The notes under the pieces were generated by a model that was not told where the DNA came from, made no database searches, and saw only the letters and a program-made list of their open reading frames with translations. From the NCBI RefSeq assembly GCF_004341625.1, contig NZ_SLZG01000018.1, forward strand, positions 1 to 64,000: a DNA stretch of 64,000 bases, read 5' to 3'. Source of the DNA: Rhizobium sp. BK376. GTDB lineage: Bacteria; Pseudomonadota; Alphaproteobacteria; Rhizobiales; Rhizobiaceae. Both the position numbers and the translations under genes were made by a program. Positions 15,856 through 24,378 of this stretch are shown here, piece by piece (the stretch's first letter is position 1; the number at the start of each line of letters is the position of its first letter).

Positions 15856-16797
15856 TCAGCTGCCGATATGCCGCTCGCCGCGCTTCTTTGCCAGTGCCAC
15901 CTGCTTCTGGCGTTCGCGGAAACGGTGGCGGTCTTCGTCGGAGCGCTCGTGATAGCAATTGCTGCAGGAGACGCCTTCCTCGTAATAGGGCGAGGTTATC
16001 TCTTCCGCCGTGATCGGGTTGCGGCAGGCGTGGCAGAGCTTGTGATTGCCTTCCTTCAGGCCGTGCTCGACGGAGACGCGCTCGTCGAAGACGAAGCAGG
16101 CGCCCTCCCAGAGGCTTTCTTCCGCTGGCACTTCTTCCAGATATTTCAGGATGCCGCCCTTGAGGTGATAGACCTCGTCGAAACCCTGCTCCTTCATGAA
16201 GGCCGTCGCCTTTTCGCAGCGGATGCCGCCGGTGCAGTACATGGCGATCTTCGGCTTGTTGTGCAGGCCGGGATTCTGCTTCACCCATTCCGGAAATTCG
16301 CGGAATGTCTTGGTCTTCGGGTCGACCGCGCCCTTGAAGACGCCGATTGCCGTTTCGTAATCGTTGCGGGTGTCGATGACGATCGTGTCGGGATCGGAAA
16401 TCAGCGCGTTCCAATCCTTGGCCGCGACATAGGTGCCGACCACCTTGTTGGGGTCGATGTCCTCGACGCCCATGGTGACGATCTCTTTCTTCAGCTTCAC
16501 CTTCATGCGCACGAAGGGCATCTTCGAGGCCCGGCTTTCCTTGTGTTCAAGGCCGGCGAATTCCGGCTGGGCGCGCAGGAAGGAAAGGAGAGTGCCGATG
16601 GCCGCATCCGTACCGGCAATCGTGCCATTGATGCCCTCATGGGCCAGAAGCAAGGTGCCCTTTACGCCGTTTTCGTCGCACAGCGCCTGCAACGGCTCGC
16701 GCAGGTTTTCGAAGCGCGGCACGGACACGAAATGATAAAGGGCTGCGACGAGAAAAGGGCTCGTCGTGGACGCCGGTGAACTGAAGATGTCTGTCAT
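15856..16797 (-). CDS. trhO: tRNA uridine(34) hydroxylase TrhO (YceA, rhodanese-related)
   Basis: This 313-residue protein has an N-terminal ferredoxin-like acylphosphatase-type domain (FLVAALYHFVSV, LLLAHEGINGTIAG) followed by a rhodanese domain with active-site Cys in YCTGGIRCEKA, then a Cys-rich tail (CHACRNP, CSNCY) typical of TrhO. The enzyme hydroxylates uridine 34 of certain tRNAs, the first step toward 5-methoxyuridine or cmo5U. The ATG at 16797 gives the family length of about 314; an upstream in-frame ATG would add 12 unrelated residues. Single-gene unit. Confidence 0.93.
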   Translation of the reverse strand: MTDIFSSPASTTSPFLVAALYHFVSVPRFENLREPLQALCDENGVKGTLLLAHEGINGTIAGTDAAIGTLLSFLRAQPEFAGLEHKESRASKMPFVRMKVKLKKEIVTMGVEDIDPNKVVGTYVAAKDWNALISDPDTIVIDTRNDYETAIGVFKGAVDPKTKTFREFPEWVKQNPGLHNKPKIAMYCTGGIRCEKATAFMKEQGFDEVYHLKGGILKYLEEVPAEESLWEGACFVFDERVSVEHGLKEGNHKLCHACRNPITAEEITSPYYEEGVSCSNCYHERSDEDRHRFRERQKQVALAKKRGERHIGS

Positions 16798-16932
16798 GGG
16801 CCCGGAAATACAGCTTGTCAGCCTTTCGTGCAATCGGGATTTCTCGATGTGCCCGTGGCGGGCTTGGCGACGGGGCTTCCATCACGCGGGCCGACTCATG
16901 CTAGCCTCGGCCGCATTGCCGAGGAAATAGTC

Positions 16933-17934
16933 GTGACAGTGATTGGTTTTCGAAAAGGAACAGCATTCGACGGGGATCGCCCCAACTGGGAGGGGACCGG
17001 TCCGCGGCCGCTCGGCTGGGCGGCCTGGTATCCGGCGGCGGGCGAACCGCCGAAAGACGAGCCCGCCAGGGAGGGATGGTTTTCAAATCCGTGCGTTGCC
17101 CGCGATGCTGCGATCGACCGAACCGAGCAACCCTATCCGCTGGTCCTTCTGTCGCATGGAAGCGGTGGTTCGGCGAGCAACCTTGCGTGGCTCGCCCATC
17201 ACCTGGCCGATAACGGGTTTGTCGTTCTTGCGGTCAACCACCATGGGCATACCGGGGCAGAGCCCTATCGCGCGGAGGGTTTTCTTTGCCTGTGGGAGCG
17301 GGCGAGGGATTTGAGCGTGCTGCTTGATTCACAGGATTGGCTGCAGGCGCTGCAAGTGCAGGTGGATATGGACCGGATATTTACGGGCGGCTTTTCGGCA
17401 GGAGCCTATACCACGCTCCTGCTTGCCGGTGCGATAGCGAAGTTTTCGCAGTTCGATCCTGCCAATCCATTTCGTGGCTCCAATCGTGGCCCACTGGAGT
17501 TTCCTACAGTCGCGGACGAGATTCCGGCTTTGCTCGAAAGCAGCACGGTATTTCGCGACTCCTGGGCGCGTGTGTCGCATTCTTATCGGGATGATCGCTT
17601 CAAGGCCTTTCTCCCGCTTGCGCCGGGCCGGTCCGTGCTCTGCTTCGATGAGGAAAGCCTTGGGCGAATAGATCGCCCGGTCCTCGTGGCAACCGGTGGA
17701 TCGGATAAAATCGCGCCGGTGAAACAATGCTCGCAATGGCTTTGCGATCGTATCGACAGGGCTCAGTTGGAAACCATAAGCGGAGCCGGCCACTATATCT
17801 TTCTTCCCGAGCCCACGGAGAAGGGGCTCAAGGAACAACCGCAATTCTTTTCGGATTCTCCCGGCGTCGACCGCAGGTCTGTCCACGATCATGTCGCAGA
17901 CCTGGCGCTTGCTCTCTTCAAAAGCCCGCGCTGA
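16933..17934 (+). CDS. Alpha/beta hydrolase (dienelactone hydrolase-like)
   Basis: This 333-residue protein has the nucleophile elbow GGFSAGAY and the oxyanion segment LLSHGSGGSASNLAWLAHHLA, as in platelet-activating-factor-acetylhydrolase-like and dienelactone-hydrolase-like proteins. The catalytic His is probably in SGAGHYIFL near the C terminus. GTG at 16933 is chosen because GAGG at 16921-16924 precedes it at correct distance; the frame is open further upstream without a site. No clear signal peptide. The substrate is unknown. Its 3' end overlaps the convergent VOC gene by 46 bases. Confidence 0.85.
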   Translation: MTVIGFRKGTAFDGDRPNWEGTGPRPLGWAAWYPAAGEPPKDEPAREGWFSNPCVARDAAIDRTEQPYPLVLLSHGSGGSASNLAWLAHHLADNGFVVLAVNHHGHTGAEPYRAEGFLCLWERARDLSVLLDSQDWLQALQVQVDMDRIFTGGFSAGAYTTLLLAGAIAKFSQFDPANPFRGSNRGPLEFPTVADEIPALLESSTVFRDSWARVSHSYRDDRFKAFLPLAPGRSVLCFDEESLGRIDRPVLVATGGSDKIAPVKQCSQWLCDRIDRAQLETISGAGHYIFLPEPTEKGLKEQPQFFSDSPGVDRRSVHDHVADLALALFKSPR

Positions 17935-18434
17935 AAAGACACCCGCTGACCGGTGATTCCTCGACGCTCTCGCCACGTCGACCAGGGCTGCATTCCGAAC
18001 GCCGCATCCGGCTCGTCGTCGAGAACGCAGATGAGTTCGATCGAATGCCCGTCCGGGTCCTTGAAATAGAGCGACAGCGCCGGCACCCAGCCGATGACGA
18101 TCGGCTCGCTCACCGGTTCGCCATGGAAACCGAGAGGCTGGACGCCGCGGGCTTTCAGGAGGGCCGGGGCAAGGAGAATGTCGTCTTTCCTCATGTGCAA
18201 CGCGATGTGGAGCCGCATCTGCAATGGCCCGCTTCCGGTTTCCCAAAGGCCGAGCATGCCAGTCTTCTTGCCTCCCACCCAGAAGAAGGCGATGCGCCGC
18301 TCCTCGAAGCGCGCCGCCAGTTCAAGGCCCACGACCTCCTGGTAGAAACTGATCGATGTTTTCAGGCTGGAGACGGTGAGGTGGGTTTCGTAAACCCCCA
18401 ATATAGGCGGCATCGGGGCAATGTTTGCAGTCAT
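17889..18434 (-). CDS. VOC (glyoxalase/bleomycin resistance) family protein
   Basis: This 181-residue protein begins its VOC domain at THLTVSSLKTSISFYQEVVGLEL and ends it at SLYFKDPDGHSIELI, the paired beta-alpha-beta motifs of a metal-dependent dioxygenase or glyoxalase fold. His, His and Glu ligands are plausible in ETHLTV, LHIALH and HSIEL. The ATG at 18434 is preceded by GAGG with short spacing; an ATG at 18461 is possible. The last 40 residues, rich in Arg and Ser, overlap the 3' end of the convergent hydrolase gene and are not typical of the family. Confidence 0.85.
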   Translation of the reverse strand: MTANIAPMPPILGVYETHLTVSSLKTSISFYQEVVGLELAARFEERRIAFFWVGGKKTGMLGLWETGSGPLQMRLHIALHMRKDDILLAPALLKARGVQPLGFHGEPVSEPIVIGWVPALSLYFKDPDGHSIELICVLDDEPDAAFGMQPWSTWRERRGITGQRVSFQRGLLKRASARSAT

Positions 18435-18516
18435 CTTGTCCTCGGCAATGTGGTTGTCCATCACGATTGCAGAGGCTAAGACCTCAACATAAGTTGAGGT
18501 CAAGGGGTCATGAAGA

Positions 18517-19425
18517 TCAATTTCCGACGAGCACCCAGAGCAGTTCGATGCGCTCGGATTCCGCCTCCGGATCGTCCGCGAAGACAGCCTCGGCCTGCAG
18601 CAGCGCCTGCCGGCGCGTTTCCTGCTGGCGGGCAATGATGGCGTCGAGCAGATGCGCAAGATCGTCGTTGCGGGAGAAGAGCTGCGGTTCGGCTTCCACC
18701 AAGCCAGAGAGGACGTCGAGGTCGTGGACGTGGCCGAGAAGATCGGCCAGTTGCTTGCCAGCGGTGCGCTTGGCCTTCATTGCGCTCGGCCAGGCATGGT
18801 GCAGCAGGGCCTGGTACTGGCGATAGTCCTGCGTCCGCTTTCGCAACTCGTGAAAGGCCTCGGCGGACGCCTCGCCGTGGCAGTCCCCGATGGCAGCCTG
18901 CGCCCGGCGCATCGTCTTGCGCCAGCTCTTGGCAAGCATGCGGGCGACCTTGTGATGACTGTCGTCGAAGGAAACGTCGTCGAGTGCTGCAATCGCCTCG
19001 CGCAGGATATCGGCCGTATGCAGCAATTTCTGATCAAGTCCGCTTTCCGCCTCGGCCAGCCAGTCCCGGCGCGTCTTCAATGCGGCGACGATCCGGCCCA
19101 GCGCTTCCGCCTCTTCCGGGCCGCGGGCATTGTCCCTGAGATATTTTGCTGTTCCGATCAGGGCGGTCGCATCGCGGATTGCGGAGAGCTCCTTGGCTGC
19201 ATCGCGCAGCCTTTCATTCTCGCGCTTGCGGAAATCGGGAGCGGCCCGGGCGACGAGACGATAGAGCGAGCGCACCCGCTTCAGGTTCTTTCGGAAGGCA
19301 TGGACAGCTTCATGCGATCCGTCCGGACGTTCTTCCAATGTCGTTATTGCATGCTGCAGCTGCGATGCCGCCGCGTTCCGGAATGCGAGGGTGAATGCTT
19401 CCCCCGGCTCAATTCTAAAGCTCAT
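18517..19425 (-). CDS. CHAD domain protein
   Basis: A 302-residue all-helical protein with conserved histidine/basic patterns of the CHAD domain: HEAVHAFRKNLKRVRSLYRL (about 37-56), FHELRKRTQDYRQYQALL and LLGHVHDLDVL. CHAD domains bind inorganic polyphosphate through positively charged helices. The start overlaps the 3' end of the CYTH gene by 11 bases, so the two are translationally coupled. In many bacteria CYTH and CHAD are fused in one polypeptide; here they are separate. A role in polyphosphate or triphosphate handling is the reasonable inference. Confidence 0.9.
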   Translation of the reverse strand: MSFRIEPGEAFTLAFRNAAASQLQHAITTLEERPDGSHEAVHAFRKNLKRVRSLYRLVARAAPDFRKRENERLRDAAKELSAIRDATALIGTAKYLRDNARGPEEAEALGRIVAALKTRRDWLAEAESGLDQKLLHTADILREAIAALDDVSFDDSHHKVARMLAKSWRKTMRRAQAAIGDCHGEASAEAFHELRKRTQDYRQYQALLHHAWPSAMKAKRTAGKQLADLLGHVHDLDVLSGLVEAEPQLFSRNDDLAHLLDAIIARQQETRRQALLQAEAVFADDPEAESERIELLWVLVGN

Positions 19426-19888
19426 AGTCGTTTTGACCGTATTGCGTGGCAAGCGCCTGGTTCGAGTAGCGATATTCACCTGTCACCTCCTGGCCAAGCC
19501 AGTCGGGAAGCTCGGGATTGTCGTCTTCGGATTTCATTTCCACTTCGGCAATGATCAGGCCCTCATGCGCGCCCATGAAGACGTCGACCTCCCAGGTGAA
19601 ACCCTTGTAGGGTACCAGATGACGCTTTTTCTCAATGACGAGGCCGATTGCGGCGCACATCAACTCCTTGGCGTCAGTAGCGGCGATGTCGTACTCGAAC
19701 TCGTCGCGCGTCAGCGATCGGCCAAGTTTGATGGTGATGGTCGCGACCTCTTCGTTGGCTAGCCGCACCCTGACACTGCGGTCCTCCATAGATGCGATGT
19801 AGGCCTGCCGGAAGTGTTTGACTTCGGAAACAGAATTCCGCCAACGATCGTCGCGAACCAGAAATTTGCGCTCGATCTCTTTTGCCAT
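19415..19888 (-). CDS. CYTH domain protein (inorganic triphosphatase-like)
   Basis: A 157-residue protein with the CYTH hallmark EIERKFLV at residues 3-10 and alternating charged strands: SVRVRLAN, TITIKLG, EFEYDI, WEVDVFMG and IIAEVEMKSED, which line the triphosphate tunnel. Family members hydrolyse tripolyphosphate or act on adenylate; the single-domain form near a CHAD gene is usually a triphosphatase. The inner ATG (MAKEIERK) is chosen because it places the hallmark at the N terminus; an upstream in-frame ATG would add 18 residues. It is the first gene of a two-gene operon with CHAD. Confidence 0.9.
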   Translation of the reverse strand: MAKEIERKFLVRDDRWRNSVSEVKHFRQAYIASMEDRSVRVRLANEEVATITIKLGRSLTRDEFEYDIAATDAKELMCAAIGLVIEKKRHLVPYKGFTWEVDVFMGAHEGLIIAEVEMKSEDDNPELPDWLGQEVTGEYRYSNQALATQYGQNDYEL

Positions 19889-20042
19889 GGAAATGCTCCG
19901 CCTCGCATCCGTAACGATAACACTAGCCGAAGTTTTTGGCATTTCCTACCCGATGTCTGCTGTCATCAGCTTTTGTCTCGACAAGACCGTGTGAGGGGGT
20001 TATCGAACTCTGAATTTCAATCGTTTCAGGAGCCAGCAAACC

Positions 20043-20681
20043 ATGGGCGAGAAAACCGAAAAGCTTCTTTCCATTCTGAAATTGCAGCCGGTCGTTCCGG
20101 TTCTCATCGTGGAAGATGCCAAGTCGGCGGTGCCGCTGGCGCGCGCGCTGGTGGCCGGCGGCCTGAAGGCCATCGAGATCACGCTGCGCACTGCTGGAGC
20201 GCTCGATGCCGTGCGCGCCGTTGCCGACGAAGTCGAAGGTGCCGAAGTCGGCGCCGGCACGATCCTCAATGCAGCCCAGTGGGAAGCGGCTGTCGAGGCA
20301 GGCTCCAAGTTCATCGTCAGCCCCGGCACGACGCAGGAACTGCTGGACGTCGCGCGCGATTCGCATGTGCCGCTGCTTCCGGGCGCTGCGACCGCCAGCG
20401 AAGTCATGGCGCTGCGCGAAGAGGGCTACAAGGTGTTGAAATTCTTCCCCGCCGAGCAGGCCGGCGGCGCTGCCTATCTCAAGGCTCTGTCCTCGCCGCT
20501 GGCAGGCACGCTGTTCTGCCCGACCGGCGGCATTTCGCTGAAGAATGCACGCGACTATCTGTCGCTGCCGAACATCATCTGCGTCGGCGGCTCCTGGGTG
20601 GCGCCGAAGGAGCTGGTTGAGGCCGGCGACTGGGCCGGCATCACCAAGCTCGCCGCCGAGGCTGCTGCGCTCAAGGCCTGA
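20043..20681 (+). CDS. eda: 2-dehydro-3-deoxy-phosphogluconate aldolase (KDPG/KHG aldolase)
   Basis: This 212-residue class I aldolase has Glu45 in IEITLRT and the Schiff-base Lys133 in VLKFFPAE, the same residue numbers as in E. coli Eda. The enzyme cleaves KDPG to pyruvate and glyceraldehyde 3-phosphate in the Entner-Doudoroff pathway, the main hexose route in rhizobia. GTILN, SPGTT and PTGGI are further family motifs. Single gene, followed by a strong terminator at 20707-20740. Confidence 0.95.
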   Translation: MGEKTEKLLSILKLQPVVPVLIVEDAKSAVPLARALVAGGLKAIEITLRTAGALDAVRAVADEVEGAEVGAGTILNAAQWEAAVEAGSKFIVSPGTTQELLDVARDSHVPLLPGAATASEVMALREEGYKVLKFFPAEQAGGAAYLKALSSPLAGTLFCPTGGISLKNARDYLSLPNIICVGGSWVAPKELVEAGDWAGITKLAAEAAALKA

Positions 20682-20706
20682 GGTTTACAGGTTTCGAAAT
20701 AACAGC

Positions 20707-20740
20707 AAGGCGCCCATCGTTCGTGGGCGCCTTTGTTTTT
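20707..20740 (+). terminator. Rho-independent terminator after eda
   Basis: Ten-pair stem AAGGCGCCCA/TGGGCGCCTT with a seven-base loop, then TGTTTTT. Confidence 0.88.
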
Positions 20741-20808
20741 AAGCGGGTTTGAATTTAACCGCTGGCCTTCCTACTTCGGATTTAGCGCAACCGATGGGAG
20801 GATGACGA

Positions 20809-21510
20809 ATGATCGATGCTCGCAAGCTTCTGGACCAGTTTCTCGGAGCCCAGGTGCCCGGCATGCAGGGGACCGTGCGCGACAAGGCCACCGAGGCCGT
20901 CAATCTGGCACGGGACAATCCGCTTGCCACAAGCGCCATTGCCGGCGTGCTCCTTGGCACCAAGACCGGCAGGAGTATTGCGACCAATGCATTGACGCTG
21001 GGCGGGCTCGCAGCCATCGCCGGCCTCGGCTATCAGGCATACAGGAATTACAAAGCCGGCGAAGAACCGCAATCGCAGCCGGAAACGCAAAAGCAGCCGC
21101 AACTCCTGCCCCCGCCCTCCGATTCCGGGTTCAGCACCACGCCCGCCATTGCGAGCAATGATTTTGCCCTGACGCTGGTGCGCGCGATGATCGCTGCGGC
21201 GCGGGCAGACGGTCATATCGATGAAGCCGAGCGCCGGCAGATCCTCGGCAAGATCGGGCAGGCAGGACTTGGGGCCGAGGCGGAGGCCTTCATCGGCCGG
21301 GAGCTCGCCAATCCGGTCGATATCGATGCCATTGTCGCGGCGGCCACGACGGAGGAGCAGCGTGTCGAGATCTACACCGCCTCCCGACTGGCTATCGAGC
21401 CTGATACGCGGGCGGAGCGCGGCTATCTCGATCTTCTCGCCGGACGTCTCGGCCTTGCCGATGCCCTGGTCGATCATATCGATGCGACAGTGACGACGGC
21501 GAAAGCCTGA
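20809..21510 (+). CDS. TerB-like DUF533 family protein
   Basis: This 233-residue protein has an N-terminal amphipathic region, a glycine-rich hydrophobic stretch (about 43-75: IAGVLLGTKTGRS and ALTLGGLAAIAGLGYQAY), a proline/glutamine linker (about 85-105), and a C-terminal helical TerB-like domain (LVRAMIAAARADGHIDEAER, about 123-142). This is the arrangement of DUF533 (YebE) proteins, of unknown function and usually membrane-associated. The start has GGGAGG at about 20796. It is not linked to tellurite genes here. Confidence 0.85.
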   Translation: MIDARKLLDQFLGAQVPGMQGTVRDKATEAVNLARDNPLATSAIAGVLLGTKTGRSIATNALTLGGLAAIAGLGYQAYRNYKAGEEPQSQPETQKQPQLLPPPSDSGFSTTPAIASNDFALTLVRAMIAAARADGHIDEAERRQILGKIGQAGLGAEAEAFIGRELANPVDIDAIVAAATTEEQRVEIYTASRLAIEPDTRAERGYLDLLAGRLGLADALVDHIDATVTTAKA

Positions 21511-21589
21511 TTGTCATCGTGACGTTGAGGCTGGTTGCCTTTCCCGGGCGGCTGGCCTAATCCAATTCTCCAGACATTGGGGGAACGCG

Positions 21590-22288
21590 ATGCGCGATCT
21601 AGCAAATTTCAAGGGATGCCCTGCTCCGCAGCCGGTGACGCTGAAGGGCCGTTACGTCACGATCGAGCCCTACGACAGCGAGAAGCACCTTGCGGGTCTC
21701 TGGGAGGCGCTGGGTGGTGCTGCCGAGATCAATTCGCTGCTCAAATATTTCCCCAATGAAGACTATGCGACTGCCGAAGAGCTGGATCAATGGCTGCAGA
21801 AGGCAAGGGTCGCTTCCAGTTTCGTGACGCTTGTCTTCCGCGACAATGCCAGCGGCAAGATCGTCGGCATGGCGAGCTACATGCGCCCGGATCCGAAGAA
21901 CGGCGTCGTCGAAGTGGGCTCGGTGGCGCACGGACCCGCGATGAAGCGCTCGCCGCTTTCGACGGAAGTGCACCACCTGATGGCCAAGCACGTCTTCGAA
22001 GATCTCGGCTACCGGCGCTACGAGTGGAAATGCCACAACGAGAACGAGCCGAGCAAGACGACGGCGCGGCGCTACGGCTTCACCTTCGAGGGCGTGTTCC
22101 GGCAGCATGTGATTTCTCGCGGCGCCAACCGCGATACCGCGTGGTTCTCGATGATCGACAGTGAATGGCCGCTGCTGAATGCAGCCTTCGAAGCCTGGCT
22201 TTCGCCCGACAATTTTGATGGCGAGGGTCGGCAGAAGCTGCGCCTGGAAGACATTCGTGCCGAGTTGGCGAAGGATTTCGTCTCTTGA
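21590..22288 (+). CDS. GNAT family N-acetyltransferase
   Basis: A 232-residue protein with a RimJ/RimL-type acetyltransferase fold: the N-terminal LKGRYVTIEPYDSEKHLAGLWEAL, central IVGMASYMRPDPKNGVVEVG, and RRYEWKCHNENEPSKTTARRYGFTFEGVFRQH, which is characteristic of the group acting on ribosomal or small-molecule amines. GGGGGAA precedes the ATG at 21590. Its stop TGA overlaps the TTG start of a small membrane protein, indicating coupled translation. Substrate unknown. Confidence 0.88.
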   Translation: MRDLANFKGCPAPQPVTLKGRYVTIEPYDSEKHLAGLWEALGGAAEINSLLKYFPNEDYATAEELDQWLQKARVASSFVTLVFRDNASGKIVGMASYMRPDPKNGVVEVGSVAHGPAMKRSPLSTEVHHLMAKHVFEDLGYRRYEWKCHNENEPSKTTARRYGFTFEGVFRQHVISRGANRDTAWFSMIDSEWPLLNAAFEAWLSPDNFDGEGRQKLRLEDIRAELAKDFVS

Positions 22289-22491
22289 CCGGAAGCAGCA
22301 ACCGTTCGTCGGCGATAGCCGCCGCCATCATTCTGCTTGTCGCCGGGGCCGTGCTCTACCTGATGCCGACGATCGTTCTGTCTCTCGGCGAGATTTCGCC
22401 CTGGCTCGCGGCGGGAGCCGGCATCTGCATCATCCTTGCCTTCTTCCTGGTGTTCTGGCTGCGCGCCCAGTATCAGCGGCGCCACCGGTAA
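22285..22491 (+). CDS. Small membrane protein with two transmembrane helices
   Basis: A 68-residue protein beginning at TTG 22285-22287, which overlaps the TGA of the acetyltransferase gene. Two hydrophobic segments (about 9-30 and 40-60) and a basic tail (RAQYQRRHR) predict an inner-membrane protein with the C terminus in the cytosol. I recognise no family. The overlap and continuous strand support its being translated with the acetyltransferase. Confidence 0.6.
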   Translation: MTGSSNRSSAIAAAIILLVAGAVLYLMPTIVLSLGEISPWLAAGAGICIILAFFLVFWLRAQYQRRHR

Positions 22492-22513
22492 CGGCCAGGA
22501 TCCGGTCTCAAGA

Positions 22514-23623
22514 CTAGGTTTGGAGCGACGCGCCGAGCAGAAGGACGCCGGTCGCGATAACGAGCAGCGCGCCCAGTATCTCGATCGCATTTCCGACCCA
22601 AGTGGCGAGCATCGACCCGGGTCCGGCAAGCCGCATCGCCGTGCCCTTGGTGGCAACCGCAAAGATCGCCAGCAACGAAACGGTCAGCGCCGTGCCGACG
22701 GACATGGCGATGACGGAAAGAATGCCGCCGAGCATCAGGCTGTTCAGCATCGAGAAGGTCATGACGAGCAGCGCGCCGGAGCAGGGGCGCAGGCCGACTG
22801 TCACGATCGCCGACCATGCTTCGCGAACGCTGAAATTCTCACCCTTCAGCAGGGACGGATCGGGAAGATGCATGCGGCCGCAGGTGGCGCATATCTCGTC
22901 CGCTGACGCGCCATGCTCTGGCGCGTCGCAGACATATTGCGTGCTGGACTGGGCGGTCGCGCTTGCGCGGAACATCTGATTGCTGCGGCGTGTGTCCGGC
23001 GCTCCGTCGAACAGCGATAGGCTCACCGGTCCTGCCGATGTTGCGAACTGCACCGATTCGCGGCGCGGTGCTTCACGGATCATCGAGCGGAGCTTGCGAT
23101 AGAGCAGCCAGCCACCAAAGAGGATCACCATGACGAAACTGGTGATTTCCATCGTGTTGGTCGCCTGCGTCATGGTGATGCCGGAGCCGCGCAGCACGAA
23201 ATAGGCTGCGGCGACCACCAGCACGGCGACCAGCCCCTGCAGGAAAGCAGAGATGAACGAGATCACGATGCCGCGCTTCAGCTCGATCTCGTTTGCCACC
23301 ATGTAGGACGAGATGACCGCCTTGCCGTGGCCGGGGCCGGCGGCATGAAAGATGCCGTAGGCGAAGGAGAGGCCGATCAGCGTCCAGAGTTCCCTGGGGT
23401 CACGGCGCATGCCCTCGATCGAAAGGGTCAGGGCGCGGTAGAAGGCCTGCTGTTCGTAATTGATGTAGAGGAAGATCGGGGCGAGGGGGCCGCCGATAGG
23501 CTGGAAGCTGGGTTCCGCCGTGCCGATACCCAACGGCGAACCCGTGGCATGCGCAAGGCTGCAGGCCGCAAGCAGGGCAACGATCGCTGATGGCAGCAAG
23601 GCCGCATGACGACGTTTCAGCAT
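22514..23623 (-). CDS. Nickel/cobalt transporter of the NicO/RcnA family
   Basis: This 369-residue membrane protein has a signal-anchor-like N terminus and about six membrane segments after it. The NicO hallmark is FHAAGPGHGKAVISSYMVA (about 92-110), and a second motif GLRPCSGALLVM lies in the C-terminal half (about 276-287). A Cys/His-bearing cytosolic or periplasmic loop (CATCGRMH) between helices could bind metal. The stop of the upstream DUF1007 gene lies inside its start region (7-base overlap). Together they form a metal transport unit, export or import not decidable here. Confidence 0.9.
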   Translation of the reverse strand: MLKRRHAALLPSAIVALLAACSLAHATGSPLGIGTAEPSFQPIGGPLAPIFLYINYEQQAFYRALTLSIEGMRRDPRELWTLIGLSFAYGIFHAAGPGHGKAVISSYMVANEIELKRGIVISFISAFLQGLVAVLVVAAAYFVLRGSGITMTQATNTMEITSFVMVILFGGWLLYRKLRSMIREAPRRESVQFATSAGPVSLSLFDGAPDTRRSNQMFRASATAQSSTQYVCDAPEHGASADEICATCGRMHLPDPSLLKGENFSVREAWSAIVTVGLRPCSGALLVMTFSMLNSLMLGGILSVIAMSVGTALTVSLLAIFAVATKGTAMRLAGPGSMLATWVGNAIEILGALLVIATGVLLLGASLQT

Positions 23624-24270
23624 TGAAGATCGATCCGTGTTGCAAAGAGCTTCGACATGGTCGTCCCGGTCGGGTCGTTGAAGAAGGCATCCGTCAGCGA
23701 TGTCTTGTTTTCGGCGATCACCTGATCCGGGTCAGGCCGCACCACCTTCTGCGTGCAGCCCTTGAAGGCATCGCCTATCGTCACAAGATCGCCGTCGGTC
23801 GGGAAATCGATGGATGTATAGAGGGTCGGGTCGTAAATGCCGAAGGAAAGGCGGTTGCCCTTCATCGACATGGTCTCCGCCGGCTTGACCGCGAAGAACA
23901 TCAGAAGCTGGCCGTCCTTATAGTCGACATTGATGACATCGGGCTTGTTCACCTTGATGACCTTCCCGTTGACCGACATGTTGACGTAGTAATCGTAGTC
24001 GACCAGCGAATCGCGGACGGTCTTGCCGACTTCCTTCAACTCATCGGGGTCGAGCTTCAAATTGGTGTTCTTGTCGAAGTCCATCAGCACGGACGAGGAG
24101 AAGACCTCGTCGAATCGCCAGACGTTGCGCAGCTCCTTGATCGTGCCATCAGGACTGGCCGCGACCTCAAGCCGGGCCTCCACGAAAATATGCGGATGGG
24201 CGAACGCAGCAGCGGGCGCGAGGCAGAGGCTTCCGGCCAGGATGAGGGTGGATTTTTTCATGCGAACCAT
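23617..24270 (-). CDS. DUF1007 family periplasmic protein
   Basis: A protein of about 217 residues with a signal peptide ending AAAFA, followed by HPHIFVEARLEV, the DUF1007 N-terminal motif whose histidines may bind metal. Other family blocks are LRNVWRFDEVFSSSVLMDFDKN and FFAVKPAETM. Alternative starts are GTG 24276, ATG 24270 and ATG 24261; the first ATG is used. It is coupled to the NicO gene by overlap, the standard pairing for this family, and probably delivers or scavenges nickel, cobalt or zinc in the periplasm. Confidence 0.87.
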   Translation of the reverse strand: MVRMKKSTLILAGSLCLAPAAAFAHPHIFVEARLEVAASPDGTIKELRNVWRFDEVFSSSVLMDFDKNTNLKLDPDELKEVGKTVRDSLVDYDYYVNMSVNGKVIKVNKPDVINVDYKDGQLLMFFAVKPAETMSMKGNRLSFGIYDPTLYTSIDFPTDGDLVTIGDAFKGCTQKVVRPDPDQVIAENKTSLTDAFFNDPTGTTMSKLFATRIDLQC

Positions 24271-24378
24271 ATGCACCGCCAGCCTTGAATCGACCCGTTT
24301 TTTGGGCGGGAAATGAGACAGAATTGGGACCGTTTGCTGCGATGCACCCGGAAGGGCGCAGCAAGGCGAGACATCAAT

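Noticed and set aside
18435..18659. Upstream extension of the VOC protein
   Set aside because: The added residues are Arg/Ser-rich, antisense to the 3' end of the CHAD gene region, and the ATG at 18434 has a proper GAGG site.
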